From: an uncultured Treponema sp.
GTDB taxonomy: Bacteria > Spirochaetota > Spirochaetia > Treponematales > Treponemataceae
Assembly (NCBI GenBank): GCA_938039145.1
Contig: CALHVG010000059.1
Span: 1-64,000, forward strand
Reading direction: 5' to 3'
Length of the DNA: 64,000 nt
Made by a program: the position numbers and the translations under genes. How positions within the stretch are numbered: the first letter of the stretch is position 1; every line of letters begins with the position of its first letter. Positions 1-8,451 of this stretch are shown here, one piece after another. The notes beneath the pieces are model-generated. The model saw nothing but the letters and a program-made list of their open reading frames with translations, did not search any database and was not told where the DNA came from.

Positions 1-279
1 ATAATTCGTTACTACAAATTGAATAACTTGCGGATTCCTTTGTTGATTTAAAAGGTATTTGACGGGAAGCGCATTTTGTTCGGCTGCTGCATTTTTATAA
101 AGATATAACTTCGACAAGCGCAATACGGCTGTCTTGTAAAGTTCCAGTTTTTGTACCGAAAACTTGAACTTTGTACGCAGTTTCCGGCTTTCTTGAAACG
201 GCGGAAATTCAGCAATCAAGGCTTGTTTATACAGGCTGCGGTTGCTTAATTTTTTAAGGATATTTATTTTAAGCCGCAA
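1..279 (-). CDS. Possible short ORF inside the repeat element (partial, doubtful)
   Basis: A minus-strand frame opens at a TTG (279-277) directly after an in-frame stop and stays open to the window edge. It matches the frame at 28384-28683 over about 92 residues with roughly 13 to 15 differences and no stops or frameshifts in either copy. The peptide is basic and contains RSLYKQ and AEFPPFQE. I see no ribosome binding site, and synonymous changes between copies do not clearly dominate, so the open frame may simply reflect a structured repeat. Function unknown. Confidence 0.25.
   Translation of the reverse strand, partial: MRLKINILKKLSNRSLYKQALIAEFPPFQESRKLRTKFKFSVQKLELYKTAVLRLSKLYLYKNAAAEQNALPVKYLLNQQRNPQVIQFVVTNY
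206..251. repeat. 46-bp inverted-repeat motif, occurrence 1
   Basis: Arms AATTCAGCAA and TTGCTTAATT (one mismatch) enclose a core with CTTGTTTATACA. The same motif occurs at 572-620, 28610-28655 and 29183-29229. Read on the minus strand all four encode a similar peptide around R-x-L-Y-K or R-L-Y-K followed by Q or E, so they are related by descent and not just AT-rich chance. Confidence 0.7.
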
Positions 280-420
280 TGATACTACCGCTTAAAAACA
301 CTGCAAGTTTTCGTAGCCAAAACCTCACCGATTAAGATATGCGCATTCCGCTAAAGTGATAAAAAGCACACCTCTCACACAGTTTATCCGTCAGTTCTTA
401 TAAATATAGATTACACTATA

Positions 421-512
421 CGAGTGACGTAGACTACGCTCTTCGGGTGCCATAGGTTATAAGGTATCGGAGACTTACCTCCTGCAGTAACTCGGAATTA
501 CCCTATAAGGTA
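421..512. repeat. 23-bp tandem array, four units (421, 444, 467, 490)
   Basis: Units of exactly 23 bp begin at 421, 444, 467 and 490. The first belongs to the CGAC-N3-CGTAGA family and the last two to the TTACC-N6-GGTA or GTAA family seen in the larger array at 28824-29122. A degenerate unit may precede at 398-420. The unit number difference between the two element copies (4 versus 13) points to expansion or contraction. Confidence 0.8.
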
Positions 513-571
513 GCATATATTAAAAACGGCGGTATCATTGCTGTCCTTTACCGGGGCTTTTTAGACTCTGA

Positions 572-620
572 AATTCAACAATCCTGGATTCTTTATACAA
601 TCTGCATTTTCTGCATTTAA
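572..620. repeat. 46-50-bp inverted-repeat motif, occurrence 2
   Basis: Contains CTTTATACAATCTGC, identical to the core at 29183-29229, close to the right end of element copy 1. On the minus strand it reads C-R-L-Y-K-E, parallel to the other three occurrences. Confidence 0.65.
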
Positions 621-654
621 AAGAACACTAAGTAACAACACACCTTTTTTAAGA

Positions 655-683
655 TTGACCTACCGTCGATTTTTTAGTAATAT
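655..683 (+). promoter_or_regulatory. Promoter for rpsU
   Basis: TTGACC at 655-660 and TAATAT at 678-683 are separated by exactly 17 bases, a good sigma-70 type promoter. Transcription would start near 690, giving a leader of about 40 bases with a strong AAGGAGGT ribosome site at 713-720. Confidence 0.75.
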
Positions 684-729
684 GTAAAACACTTTACGGA
701 ACCGCCGTATTGAAGGAGGTGAAAAATAC

Positions 730-936
730 ATGGCAACAATCGTAGTTGACGATTCGGAAAACCTTGAAAAAGCCATAAAGCGATTCAAGCGAATGGTAGA
801 AAAAGAAGGAATTATCCGTGAGTACAAGAAGCGCGAATATTTCGTTAAGCCTTCTGCCACCCTTCACCAGAAAAAAACTACACTGGAAAGAAAACTCCTT
901 AACAAAAAAAGAAAATCCGAGAAAAAGGATTTCTAA
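730..936 (+). CDS. rpsU: 30S ribosomal protein S21
   Basis: A 68-residue basic protein matching bS21: the N-terminal block with ENLEKAIKRFKR, then the typical IIREYKKREYF segment and a lysine/arginine-rich C-terminus. bS21 sits on the 30S platform and helps initiation by aiding Shine-Dalgarno pairing. The start has the strongest Shine-Dalgarno sequence in the window (AAGGAGGT, nine bases before ATG), a contrast with the many genes here that lack one. It is monocistronic: own promoter at 655-683 and a hairpin terminator right after the stop. Confidence 0.96.
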   Translation: MATIVVDDSENLEKAIKRFKRMVEKEGIIREYKKREYFVKPSATLHQKKTTLERKLLNKKRKSEKKDF

Positions 937-958
937 TTTTCCTTCCGGAAAAAGAATC

Positions 959-1002
959 GGGCTGACAAATGAACTTGCTTTATTTGTTCAGCCCATTTTT
1001 TA
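959..1002 (+). terminator. Rho-independent terminator after rpsU
   Basis: GGGCTGA (959-965) pairs with TCAGCCC (988-994), extended by AAAT/ATTT pairing, and is followed by a run of six T. It ends the rpsU transcript. Confidence 0.88.
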
Positions 1003-1022
1003 ATCCGTAAAAATGGATGTAA

Positions 1023-2393
1023 ATGCGTATGAAAATCACATTTTTCACTACTAACTCGTCAGCCTATCCGGAAAAAAAAACGGACTTGTTGGAACTCCCT
1101 TCACGAGAAGATGAATGGAAAAACTTCCTTGAAACTTATCCTGAATTAGAAATAAGTTTTGTCCTGCAAAAACCCGGAAGGTTTCTTTTGGACAACGCAA
1201 AACCATCCTGCATAAAAACTGTGATTCTTTCAGAAGATGCCGATGCCCTAAAAGTTTCGGATGCGATAGAAAAAGAAAAACCTGACCTTGCAGTTCCCGT
1301 AACATATTGGGAATCTCCGTTCGACTGGCTTTCACTCAAGGACAGTCTTGTTTGCGCTGAACTTGAAAAAAGAGGCATAGCCACGGCGGGGCATTCCGAA
1401 AAAACTGCGTACATATGCTTCGACAAGGATTACACCAAAGATTTTTTGAAAGAAAACTCGTTCAACTGCGCAGAAAGCGTTCATGTTCACCACGAACTTT
1501 ATTGGGCTGAGCGGAACCGCAGGGAAATCTCATACAACATATACAAGGAATCCCTTCTTCACAAAATAAGAAAACTTGAACTCCCTTTGGTTGTGAAAGA
1601 TACGACAGGGCTGAGTTCCTACGGAATGGATGTCTGCAAAACCGCAGACGAAGCGATAAGGATATTAAACTCAAAGAAAACAAACGGTGACAGACTCGTT
1701 GAAAAATTCCTTGAAGGTCCTTCGTTCGGGATAGAAATATACGGAAGCAACAACAAATACGCCATGTCATCTCCGTTCATAAATTCAGTGAATCAGTTCG
1801 GACTTACAAGCCCCAAGCAGAACGTAAAACTCGGTCCCGTGTTCAACAACAAATTCAGGATATACGACCTTTACAGGGACATGGAAAGGCTTGCCACCCT
1901 TCTAAAACTGAACGGAATATGTCAGGTAGATCTTATCTTCCATAAGGAAAACTGGTACATAGTAGAGATAAACTCCCGAATCAGCGGAATGACTGAAACA
2001 GCGGCTGCCAGCATGAACCTTACGTTGCAGGAACTTATAGTGTATTCGTCATTTCTTGGAAAACAGGAATTCGAAAAACTTGAGGCGTTCAAAACAATAC
2101 AGTCTAAGATGAAAAAACTTTTTGTAATGAACATGAAATTTCCTCTTCTTACAAAAGAAAATCTTCAGAAACTAAAGGCATTGCCGTATGCGGTTAATGT
2201 AAGCCAAATAAACAATCTTGAAGCAAAGCAGCTAAGGGAAGCAGGCTACGCCCAAATCGTATTCGGAAAGACGGCGACAATCGAGGAGCTTTTCTTACAG
2301 CTGGAGGACATAAAAAAATCGTTTCCCGACAACATGGAGACAATCTTCTACAAAAACGCAATAAACCTCAAGGACACAATACAGGACATTTAG
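1023..2393 (+). CDS. ATP-grasp domain protein, substrate unknown
   Basis: A 456-residue protein with the layout of a carboxylate-amine ligase of the ATP-grasp superfamily: an N-terminal Rossmann-like part (1-120), a lid region with LPLVVKDTTGLSSYGM near 190-205 (ATP phosphate loop), EKFLEGPSFGIEIYG near 230, and the metal-binding end with QVDLIFHK...YIVEINSRISGMTE near 300-325, where the E-x-N and the preceding D are the expected Mg ligands. It could ligate an amino acid or peptide; I cannot name the substrate. No clear ribosome site; a second ATG two codons in is an alternative start. Stands alone, converging on a minus-strand pseudogene with a 4-bp overlap of the stops. Confidence 0.75.
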   Translation: MRMKITFFTTNSSAYPEKKTDLLELPSREDEWKNFLETYPELEISFVLQKPGRFLLDNAKPSCIKTVILSEDADALKVSDAIEKEKPDLAVPVTYWESPFDWLSLKDSLVCAELEKRGIATAGHSEKTAYICFDKDYTKDFLKENSFNCAESVHVHHELYWAERNRREISYNIYKESLLHKIRKLELPLVVKDTTGLSSYGMDVCKTADEAIRILNSKKTNGDRLVEKFLEGPSFGIEIYGSNNKYAMSSPFINSVNQFGLTSPKQNVKLGPVFNNKFRIYDLYRDMERLATLLKLNGICQVDLIFHKENWYIVEINSRISGMTETAAASMNLTLQELIVYSSFLGKQEFEKLEAFKTIQSKMKKLFVMNMKFPLLTKENLQKLKALPYAVNVSQINNLEAKQLREAGYAQIVFGKTATIEELFLQLEDIKKSFPDNMETIFYKNAINLKDTIQDI

Positions 2394-2671
2394 GATTTTT
2401 TCCGAATGTTTTTCCAATAGGCTATGCCACCCTTGAAGTTTTCCTTTACGTGGTAGAGAGCTTTGTCGGCGTTGTCCATCACGGAAACCAAATCCGAAGG
2501 GTCTTCCACGTCGCAGTTTTTAGCGTAAGCAAATACTGAACTAAAAAAACTGTTCCTTGGTAAATAAAGTTTTTTATTCAAAAAAGATTTTAGTTTTGGA
2601 ATAAAGATTTTTTTAATCCTTTTCAAAATACGTTTGCGAATATTCCGATTCTTATGTATCCGTGTCCGCAT
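2390..2671 (-). pseudogene. Remnant of a GGDEF (diguanylate cyclase) domain
   Basis: The last 45 residues (DLVSVMDNADKALYHVKENFKGG) match the closing helix of GGDEF domains, where the pattern is A-D-x-A-L-Y-x-A-K-x-x-G. The glycine-glycine-Asp/Glu active site and everything before it are absent; upstream there is only lysine-rich AT-rich sequence. It is therefore a decayed C-terminal fragment, not a working cyclase. It sits in the roughly 360-base gap between the ATP-grasp gene and the FemAB-like gene; nothing else was recognised there. Confidence 0.6.
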
Positions 2672-2750
2672 TACGATACAAATTTTTTTTTCCGCAGAAT
2701 TTATTAAAAATACGTTTACAATATTTATATATTCACTGATATTTTAGCTG

Positions 2751-4019
2751 TTATCTTCCGTGAAGTTTTTTAATTACTCCCTTATGCCAGAACGCCCTGA
2801 AATTTTCAACTGCGGAAAAAATCCTGTAGAAAAATTTGTACGGGTAATCCCAGCTTCCTGTCCTGTGCATATTTTTCCCGCCGAAATTTGACTTGAACAT
2901 ATAAAGACCGTGCATAGGATGCCGTTCGTTCTTGCCTTCAGGCGGAAGCCCGTACATATCGTAGTCGCCGCTTCCGTAAGACTTTGCATCCAAAATCGCC
3001 GTCCACTGAAGAAGATGGTTGGGCATTAGGTTTCTTTTTCTGTTTCCGGAAGCGCCGTAAAGGTAAACCGATTCAGTCTTTGAAAAAAGCACGATTATCG
3101 AAGCGATTTTTTCCCCGTCGCTATCCGCGATGTAAAGACGCACAAGCGGAACGTCGTTATTTTTTTTTCTTTCCTCAGCCGACAAGCGAAGAAGGTCAAG
3201 GTAATATCCTTTTTCATGGCATGAATTTCCGTCGCGTGCCGTTGTCTCCTGCATCAAAGAATAGAAAATATCGACTTTTTCTTCGATATCGGAATCATCG
3301 CCTGTGTAGCGTTCTATTTTTACTCCTTTCCGCTCGGAAAGACGAATGTTATATCGCCATTTTGAATGCATTCTTGAAAGAATCTCATCCTCCGTCTCCG
3401 AAAGAGAAATCAGTGTCGTATCCGGAGGCTGAATGTCGTTCCTGCATTTTACAAGGCGAAGAGCGTCTGAAAAACTCACGATACGCATTCCGTAGTTGAA
3501 TATTTCCCTTTGTTCAAGAGAAGAAAAAGAGCAGTCCGGGTCGAACCTGATAAAAAGCGCATTTTTAGGAAGAAAAGGTTTTAGACAAAGCGCAAGATCC
3601 CTGATAAAATTCGCAAACTCTATCGTCTGTGCCTCAGGCGTCAAAGGAACTTCGTCCACTACCGAAAGATTTTCCTCATCGCCTGAGTTTTCCGAAAGAA
3701 TCATGTCGATTTTTTCTTCGTCCGTGCAGCGAAAAGGCAAAGCAGGCATAAACGGAACATAACATATTGAAAAAAGCCCCTTCATAAAACTTCTTTCCAA
3801 CACGGAGATCTCAAAATTTTCCATTTGGCGAACAGGCTTTATCTTTACGCCGTTCAGACAGAAGTCCTCGTCATCGTCAGGATAGACGGCGTTCACCGAA
3901 AAATGCATCGCCTTCCAGCCATGACGCGCTTTGAAATCGCACCAGAACGGAGTTTGAAGGAACGAGCCTTCGTTCGTATTTTTCTTTTTTTGAATTCTTT
4001 CTATTTTGAAATCGAACAT
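2751..4019 (-). CDS. FemAB-family peptidyltransferase (peptidoglycan bridge type)
   Basis: A 422-residue protein with the double GNAT-like fold of the FemABX family, which adds amino acids from aminoacyl-tRNA to the peptidoglycan stem. Visible marks: N-terminal SFLQTPFWCDFKARHGW, the central SKWRYNIRLSERKGV segment, and the C-terminal block YLYGASGNRKRNLMPNHLLQW, YDMYGLPP and GLYMFKSNFGG. Treponemal peptidoglycan is reported to contain ornithine carrying glycine, so glycine addition is a reasonable guess, not shown here. Ribosome site AGGA before the ATG. It starts nine bases after the metG stop, so the two are probably co-transcribed. Confidence 0.85.
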   Translation of the reverse strand: MFDFKIERIQKKKNTNEGSFLQTPFWCDFKARHGWKAMHFSVNAVYPDDDEDFCLNGVKIKPVRQMENFEISVLERSFMKGLFSICYVPFMPALPFRCTDEEKIDMILSENSGDEENLSVVDEVPLTPEAQTIEFANFIRDLALCLKPFLPKNALFIRFDPDCSFSSLEQREIFNYGMRIVSFSDALRLVKCRNDIQPPDTTLISLSETEDEILSRMHSKWRYNIRLSERKGVKIERYTGDDSDIEEKVDIFYSLMQETTARDGNSCHEKGYYLDLLRLSAEERKKNNDVPLVRLYIADSDGEKIASIIVLFSKTESVYLYGASGNRKRNLMPNHLLQWTAILDAKSYGSGDYDMYGLPPEGKNERHPMHGLYMFKSNFGGKNMHRTGSWDYPYKFFYRIFSAVENFRAFWHKGVIKKLHGR

Positions 4020-4028
4020 AAAAAAGTC

Positions 4029-6320
4029 CTAGCTCACGCTTCCGTCCACCGTAAGATTTGTGGTCAAAGGTTTTCCCAGTGCGGTAAGATTTTTTCCCGC
4101 AATCTGGACATTTTTTGCCGCCACCTTTATTTCTATCTTGAAGAAAACGGAAGCGTCTACGTTTTCGCTTTTTTCAAGACCTTCAGACGTTCCTTCAAGG
4201 ACGACTTCCGTTCCGGGTTTTGCCCACGGAACTTCCACAAGTTCCACGCCGTCACTTCCGTCGCTTTTTTTGTAGTCCGCCGCAAGAAGCATGCCCCTGC
4301 TTTCGACCCCGCGCATTTTCCTTGGCGCAAGATTATCGACAATGACCACGTTCCGTCCCAGAATCTCATCCTCTTTAAGATATGGGACAAGCCCAGACTG
4401 GATAACCCTATCCGATCCGGAACCGTCGTCAAGATGTTCTATGTAAAGTTTGTCGGAATCCGGATTTCTTTCGATTTTTACAACCTTAGCTACCCTCAAC
4501 CGGATATTTTTTTCAAAATGTTCGGCCTGCATATCAAGTGGAAGAGAACCTGAATCGTCGATCTTTTTTTTCGGATTTTGCTCCTTTGATTTTCCGCTGA
4601 ACTTCTTTCTGAAAGAAAGCATTGTCTTTTCATCAAGCGGCTTGAAAAAAATTTCCGTCGGCTTTACATCGCTAAGCCCTGAAGTCTTTCCAAGGTCACT
4701 CCAAGTGTAGCCGTCCCTCGCTTTTGTTCCGACCTTAGTTTCCCGTATGGATTTTCCGAAATATCCCATTATTTTTTGCGTGTACTCAGGCATATACGGA
4801 TTCATCATTATCATGAGATCTTTTATTACGTAGCAAAGGTTGTAGATGAGTTTTTCGGCTTTTTCAGGCTCGCTTGTCCTTGTCTTCCACGGTTCTGCGT
4901 CCTGGAACGCCTTGTTGCAAATATCGGAAATCTCGAACATCGTGCGGAATGCATCCTTGAGATTCGCCCATTCAAGAGCCTCCGTCGCTTTTCCTTCAAG
5001 TTCAAGGACTTTTTCCCAAAGTTTTTCGTCCACAGAAGATTCCGGAATTTTTCCGTCGTAATACTTGTTTACAAAAAGAAGCGTCCTGTTCACAAGATTT
5101 CCCAGGTTTCCTATCAATTCCGAGTTCATTTTTTCCATGAAATCTTTCCACGTGAACTGGAAATCCTGCTTTTCAGGTCTGTTGTAGAAAATGTAGAATC
5201 TCCATGCGTCCGAAGGGATTCCACTTTCCATCGCATCGCTTCCAAAAACACCGACACCGCGGCTTTTGCTGAACTTTCCGTCCTCGTAGTTCATGTATTC
5301 GGTGGAAGACATATGGAAAAGTTTTGTCCAGTCATGCGGAGAAGCAAGAAGTGTGCAAGGAAAAATAACCGTATGGAACGGAATGTTGTCCTTTCCTATG
5401 AATTGAAAAAGTTTTATCTCCTCAGAATCTTTTTTATCTTCGCTTTCGGATGGAATCCACCATGATTTCCAGTCGAAACTGTCCTTTCCGTCTTCTTTAA
5501 GTTCGTCGGCAAGCTGCTTTGTTATGGATATGTAGCCGATTGGCGCGTTGAACCACACGTAGAACACTTTGTCCTCATAGCCTGTGCGGGGAACGGGAAT
5601 TCCCCATTTAAGATCTCGGGTTATCGCCCTTTCATTAAGTCCGTCCCTTATCCACGCCTTTGTGACGTTCATGGCGTTGTCCGACCATTTTCCGTCCCGC
5701 CCCGTCTGTTCAACCCAGCGGTTCAGTTTTCCTGAAATAGACGGAAGATCTATGTAAAGATGCTTTGTGTCTTTTACAACCGGCTTTGAGCCGCACGTGT
5801 GGCATCTAGGTTCTTTCAGTTCTATAGGATCAAGAAGGCTTCCGCAGTCATCGCATTGGTCTCCGCGAGCTTTTTCACTTCCGCATTTCGGGCAAGTTCC
5901 GTCAACGTACCTATCAGCAAGAAACATTTTGCATTGGTCGCAGTAAAGCTGCCTGTTTTCACGCTCGTGAACAAGACCCGCCTTGTCAAGGTCTGAAAAA
6001 AGAGACTGGGTTATCTCGGTGCATTGCGAATTCGATGTCCGCCCGAATTTATCAAAATCTATATGAAACCAGTCGTAGATTTTCACATGTTCTGCGTAGT
6101 AGTGGTCGCAAAGTTCCCTGGGAGTCTTTTTTTCTTCGATGGCTTTTGTCTCCGTGGCGGTTCCGTACTCATCCGTTCCGCAGATGTAAAGTGTGTTGTA
6201 GCCTTTGTTTCTGCAGAACCGAGCGAAAACGTCTCCCGAAAGCATCTGTATCAGGTTTCCAAGATGGGGAATATTGTTCACATACGGCAACGCCGAGGTA
6301 ATTAGTCTTTTTTTCATCAT
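4029..6320 (-). CDS. metG: Methionyl-tRNA synthetase with C-terminal tRNA-binding domain
   Basis: A 763-residue class I synthetase charging tRNA-Met. The HIGH motif reads HLGN near residue 19, the zinc knuckle carries the expected CxxC pairs (CDQCKMF, CPKCGS, CDDCGS, CHTCGS; residues 125-180), and KMSKS reads KFSKS near 350. The last 150 residues form the Trbp111/EMAP-II type tRNA-binding domain (RVAKVVKIERNPDSDKLY, PRKMRGVESRGMLLAA). Ribosome site AGGA lies before the first of two adjacent ATGs. A TATAAT box at about 40 bases upstream on the minus strand probably drives it together with the FemAB gene. Confidence 0.96.
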   Translation of the reverse strand: MMKKRLITSALPYVNNIPHLGNLIQMLSGDVFARFCRNKGYNTLYICGTDEYGTATETKAIEEKKTPRELCDHYYAEHVKIYDWFHIDFDKFGRTSNSQCTEITQSLFSDLDKAGLVHERENRQLYCDQCKMFLADRYVDGTCPKCGSEKARGDQCDDCGSLLDPIELKEPRCHTCGSKPVVKDTKHLYIDLPSISGKLNRWVEQTGRDGKWSDNAMNVTKAWIRDGLNERAITRDLKWGIPVPRTGYEDKVFYVWFNAPIGYISITKQLADELKEDGKDSFDWKSWWIPSESEDKKDSEEIKLFQFIGKDNIPFHTVIFPCTLLASPHDWTKLFHMSSTEYMNYEDGKFSKSRGVGVFGSDAMESGIPSDAWRFYIFYNRPEKQDFQFTWKDFMEKMNSELIGNLGNLVNRTLLFVNKYYDGKIPESSVDEKLWEKVLELEGKATEALEWANLKDAFRTMFEISDICNKAFQDAEPWKTRTSEPEKAEKLIYNLCYVIKDLMIMMNPYMPEYTQKIMGYFGKSIRETKVGTKARDGYTWSDLGKTSGLSDVKPTEIFFKPLDEKTMLSFRKKFSGKSKEQNPKKKIDDSGSLPLDMQAEHFEKNIRLRVAKVVKIERNPDSDKLYIEHLDDGSGSDRVIQSGLVPYLKEDEILGRNVVIVDNLAPRKMRGVESRGMLLAADYKKSDGSDGVELVEVPWAKPGTEVVLEGTSEGLEKSENVDASVFFKIEIKVAAKNVQIAGKNLTALGKPLTTNLTVDGSVS

Positions 6321-6370
6321 GCAAATCCTATGTCAAAAATATGGCATGCATTATAGGATTTTTAAGAGGT

Positions 6371-8383
6371 TTACTCAACAGAACGGGCTTTCCTTGAATT
6401 GCGACTTTTTTTCCGACGGTTGAATATGCTGAAATTTATCGTCTTTTCGGTTTCCATGCCCGGCTCAAGATTTATGTCCCAAAAAATAGTGCTTGCGAAT
6501 GTCATTCCAGCATCGGCAAGTTCCCCCGACGTGTATTCCGGTCTTTTGAACACTATAGGAACGAACGAAAGGGCGCATTTTTCGTTAGGCTCGAACATGA
6601 ACGATATGGAACTGTCCGTGTCTGTAAGAAAATAACTTTGGACATCGGAAATCACCCCCGAATCGTTCAGTTCCCTGGACGAACTTCTTGTGTCTATCTC
6701 CTGCTTTCTGTCGTTTCCTACTATCTCAAGGGCGAACGCATTGAAGTTTTCCGCATTGAAATTGGTCTGGGCAAAACTGGATTCCACGGCGAATTTTGCG
6801 GAAAGTTTTGAATCGCTTTCGTTTTTTATTATGTACTGAATCATCATTCCGCCAGATGTCATCACGTACTTTTTCCTCATGGAAACGCTCTGGCTTTTGT
6901 TGAAGAGCGCTTTAACTACAAACTGCACCTCTTTTTTATCGGAACTGAAGCTTACGTTGGAATACAGCATCTTGGAAAATATACCGACTCCGCTAGGTAC
7001 ATTCTGGATGAAATCCGCAAATTCTTTTTCAGTGAAAAGATGGTCCACAAAAAGAGCCCGTTCATAGCCGTCGTCCGCGCCCTCGAATTCTTTTACACGG
7101 CTAAGACTGTCTGCAAAATTTCCGGAATTTTGGATTACGTCGAGTTCTCGGACAGCGCCTCCCATCGGTGTAATTTCTGCAAAATAATTTTCCATTCTGC
7201 ATATGTACTCGTTAAATCCGTCGCCGTTGTAGTCAAAGCAGGAAATGCTTTCCTTGAAGTTGTCGCATTCCCTAAGAATTTTTTCCACCTCTGAAAGAAT
7301 CTTGTAAGAGCCCTGCCTGTATGCCGAATTTACGAAAGCGCCTCTTGACGTGCAGATAAATCCTTCGCCAGCCTGCGCTTCCCAAAGTTTAAGCCTTGCC
7401 GTCTTCTTCCTGATTTTGTCGCCGTGGCTTTGGTTCACCAGCATGGATACATAAATCATCCTGTCATATATCGCCCGGCTTTGCGGATATATGTGAAAGA
7501 AATTGAATATCGTTATGGGGTAAGCCTTGTTCACCCTGACAGCCTCATAGGGTTTGTATGCCCACTGGGCAATCTCTCTGCTTAGCCCCGACGCTATATA
7601 GACAGGTTCATGAGAAAGTTCAGCCTTCGCATACTGCTGCACCGTGCCAAGGACGAATTTCCCCTGCGAGGCAACGGAAGTTTCCACAAGTTTTTTGAAA
7701 AATCCTGAATCGAAAAGACTCTTGAATTCCTCAAGCGTGAACTGTATGTTCACCACACGGAACAAATCCCTTTCGCTTGCTTTCAAATTCTTGTACACGA
7801 AAGTCTCGATGTCTCTCAGAAAATCCTCATGGTTCAAAGAGCCTTGCGGTTTCAGGGCATTTTCCATGGGAAGGATGGTTATGGATTTTCCTTTGTCGTT
7901 CATTATAAGAGGGATAGCTTTGTTTTTTTCTGGCGGAATTATAGACGAATCCAAAAGCACATATTCCATTCCGCACGTGGAAAAACTTGCAACAAGACTT
8001 GAATCCCATGCGCTTGCACAGATTGAAATACCTCTCGGGCGTTTTCCGGCGGCATCTCTTATCACGGAAGAAAGCCTCTCTATCTGCCCGGTTCTATCCC
8101 TGGCAAAAAGCAGCGGAAATACCGGATCGTAGTAACCGCCGCCCAAAAGCTCAAGCTGCTTTGTAGATGTAAGTTTATGGAAAACTTCAAAAATCTCCGG
8201 ATGTTTCTGCTTGTAATATTCCATCTGAACGCCGTTCAGCGACATGGAAAGACACGAAGCCTTGCTTGAAATCATGAATTTCAGGGTCGGTTTTATAACT
8301 TCCTGATAATCCTTTTCAAGGACTTCCGTGCGGTATCTTTCTATCATTGATGATTTTAAGCTTATACAAATAAAAATTGACAT
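6371..8383 (-). CDS. GH57-like protein, catalytic motifs lost
   Basis: About 670 residues resembling GH57 4-alpha-glucanotransferases with DUF1925/1926 C-terminal parts (beta-sandwich with frequent YxSGELADAG and W-D-I-N type strands). The fold landmarks are present: GGGYYDP near 85, the WDSSL and YVLLDSS segments near 125-150. The catalytic ones are not: the N-terminal HNHQP is replaced by ISLKSS, and the residue three before the conserved Trp, the nucleophile Glu in TLGT-type enzymes, is Ala (CASAW). It is probably a non-enzymatic relative. Start chosen at ATG-TCA with GGGAAAGAG upstream; the next ATG upstream has no site. Same strand as the Rnf-like operon. Confidence 0.72.
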   Translation of the reverse strand: MSIFICISLKSSMIERYRTEVLEKDYQEVIKPTLKFMISSKASCLSMSLNGVQMEYYKQKHPEIFEVFHKLTSTKQLELLGGGYYDPVFPLLFARDRTGQIERLSSVIRDAAGKRPRGISICASAWDSSLVASFSTCGMEYVLLDSSIIPPEKNKAIPLIMNDKGKSITILPMENALKPQGSLNHEDFLRDIETFVYKNLKASERDLFRVVNIQFTLEEFKSLFDSGFFKKLVETSVASQGKFVLGTVQQYAKAELSHEPVYIASGLSREIAQWAYKPYEAVRVNKAYPITIFNFFHIYPQSRAIYDRMIYVSMLVNQSHGDKIRKKTARLKLWEAQAGEGFICTSRGAFVNSAYRQGSYKILSEVEKILRECDNFKESISCFDYNGDGFNEYICRMENYFAEITPMGGAVRELDVIQNSGNFADSLSRVKEFEGADDGYERALFVDHLFTEKEFADFIQNVPSGVGIFSKMLYSNVSFSSDKKEVQFVVKALFNKSQSVSMRKKYVMTSGGMMIQYIIKNESDSKLSAKFAVESSFAQTNFNAENFNAFALEIVGNDRKQEIDTRSSSRELNDSGVISDVQSYFLTDTDSSISFMFEPNEKCALSFVPIVFKRPEYTSGELADAGMTFASTIFWDINLEPGMETEKTINFSIFNRRKKSRNSRKARSVE

Positions 8384-8451
8384 ACTCTTTCCCAATTTCG
8401 TTTACAGTCTATAGCAAATGCGCCGTATTTTAAAGCGGTTTTTCCTCCATC

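Larger units (their letters stand above)
1..645. repeat. Dispersed repeat element, copy 1 (cut by left window edge)
   Basis: This stretch is closely similar, in the same orientation, to 28406-29250; the first 90 bases differ at only a few positions. Order of shared parts: an open frame on the minus strand (1-279), an about 100-base connector, a 23-bp tandem array (four units here, thirteen in copy 2), a conserved block rich in ACGGC and GGGGCTTTT, and a 46-50-bp inverted-repeat motif. Similarity fades near 645, just before the rpsU promoter. No transposase or integrase gene is inside it. It accounts for most of the 729 bases before rpsU. Confidence 0.85.

Noticed and set aside
2984..4553. Long plus-strand frames opposite the FemAB-like and metG genes
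   Set aside because: They lie antisense to well-supported genes, have low-complexity Phe/Arg/Ser-rich translations and no ribosome sites.
4776..5465. 229-codon plus-strand frame inside metG
   Set aside because: Antisense shadow of a conserved gene with clear synthetase motifs; no homology pattern.
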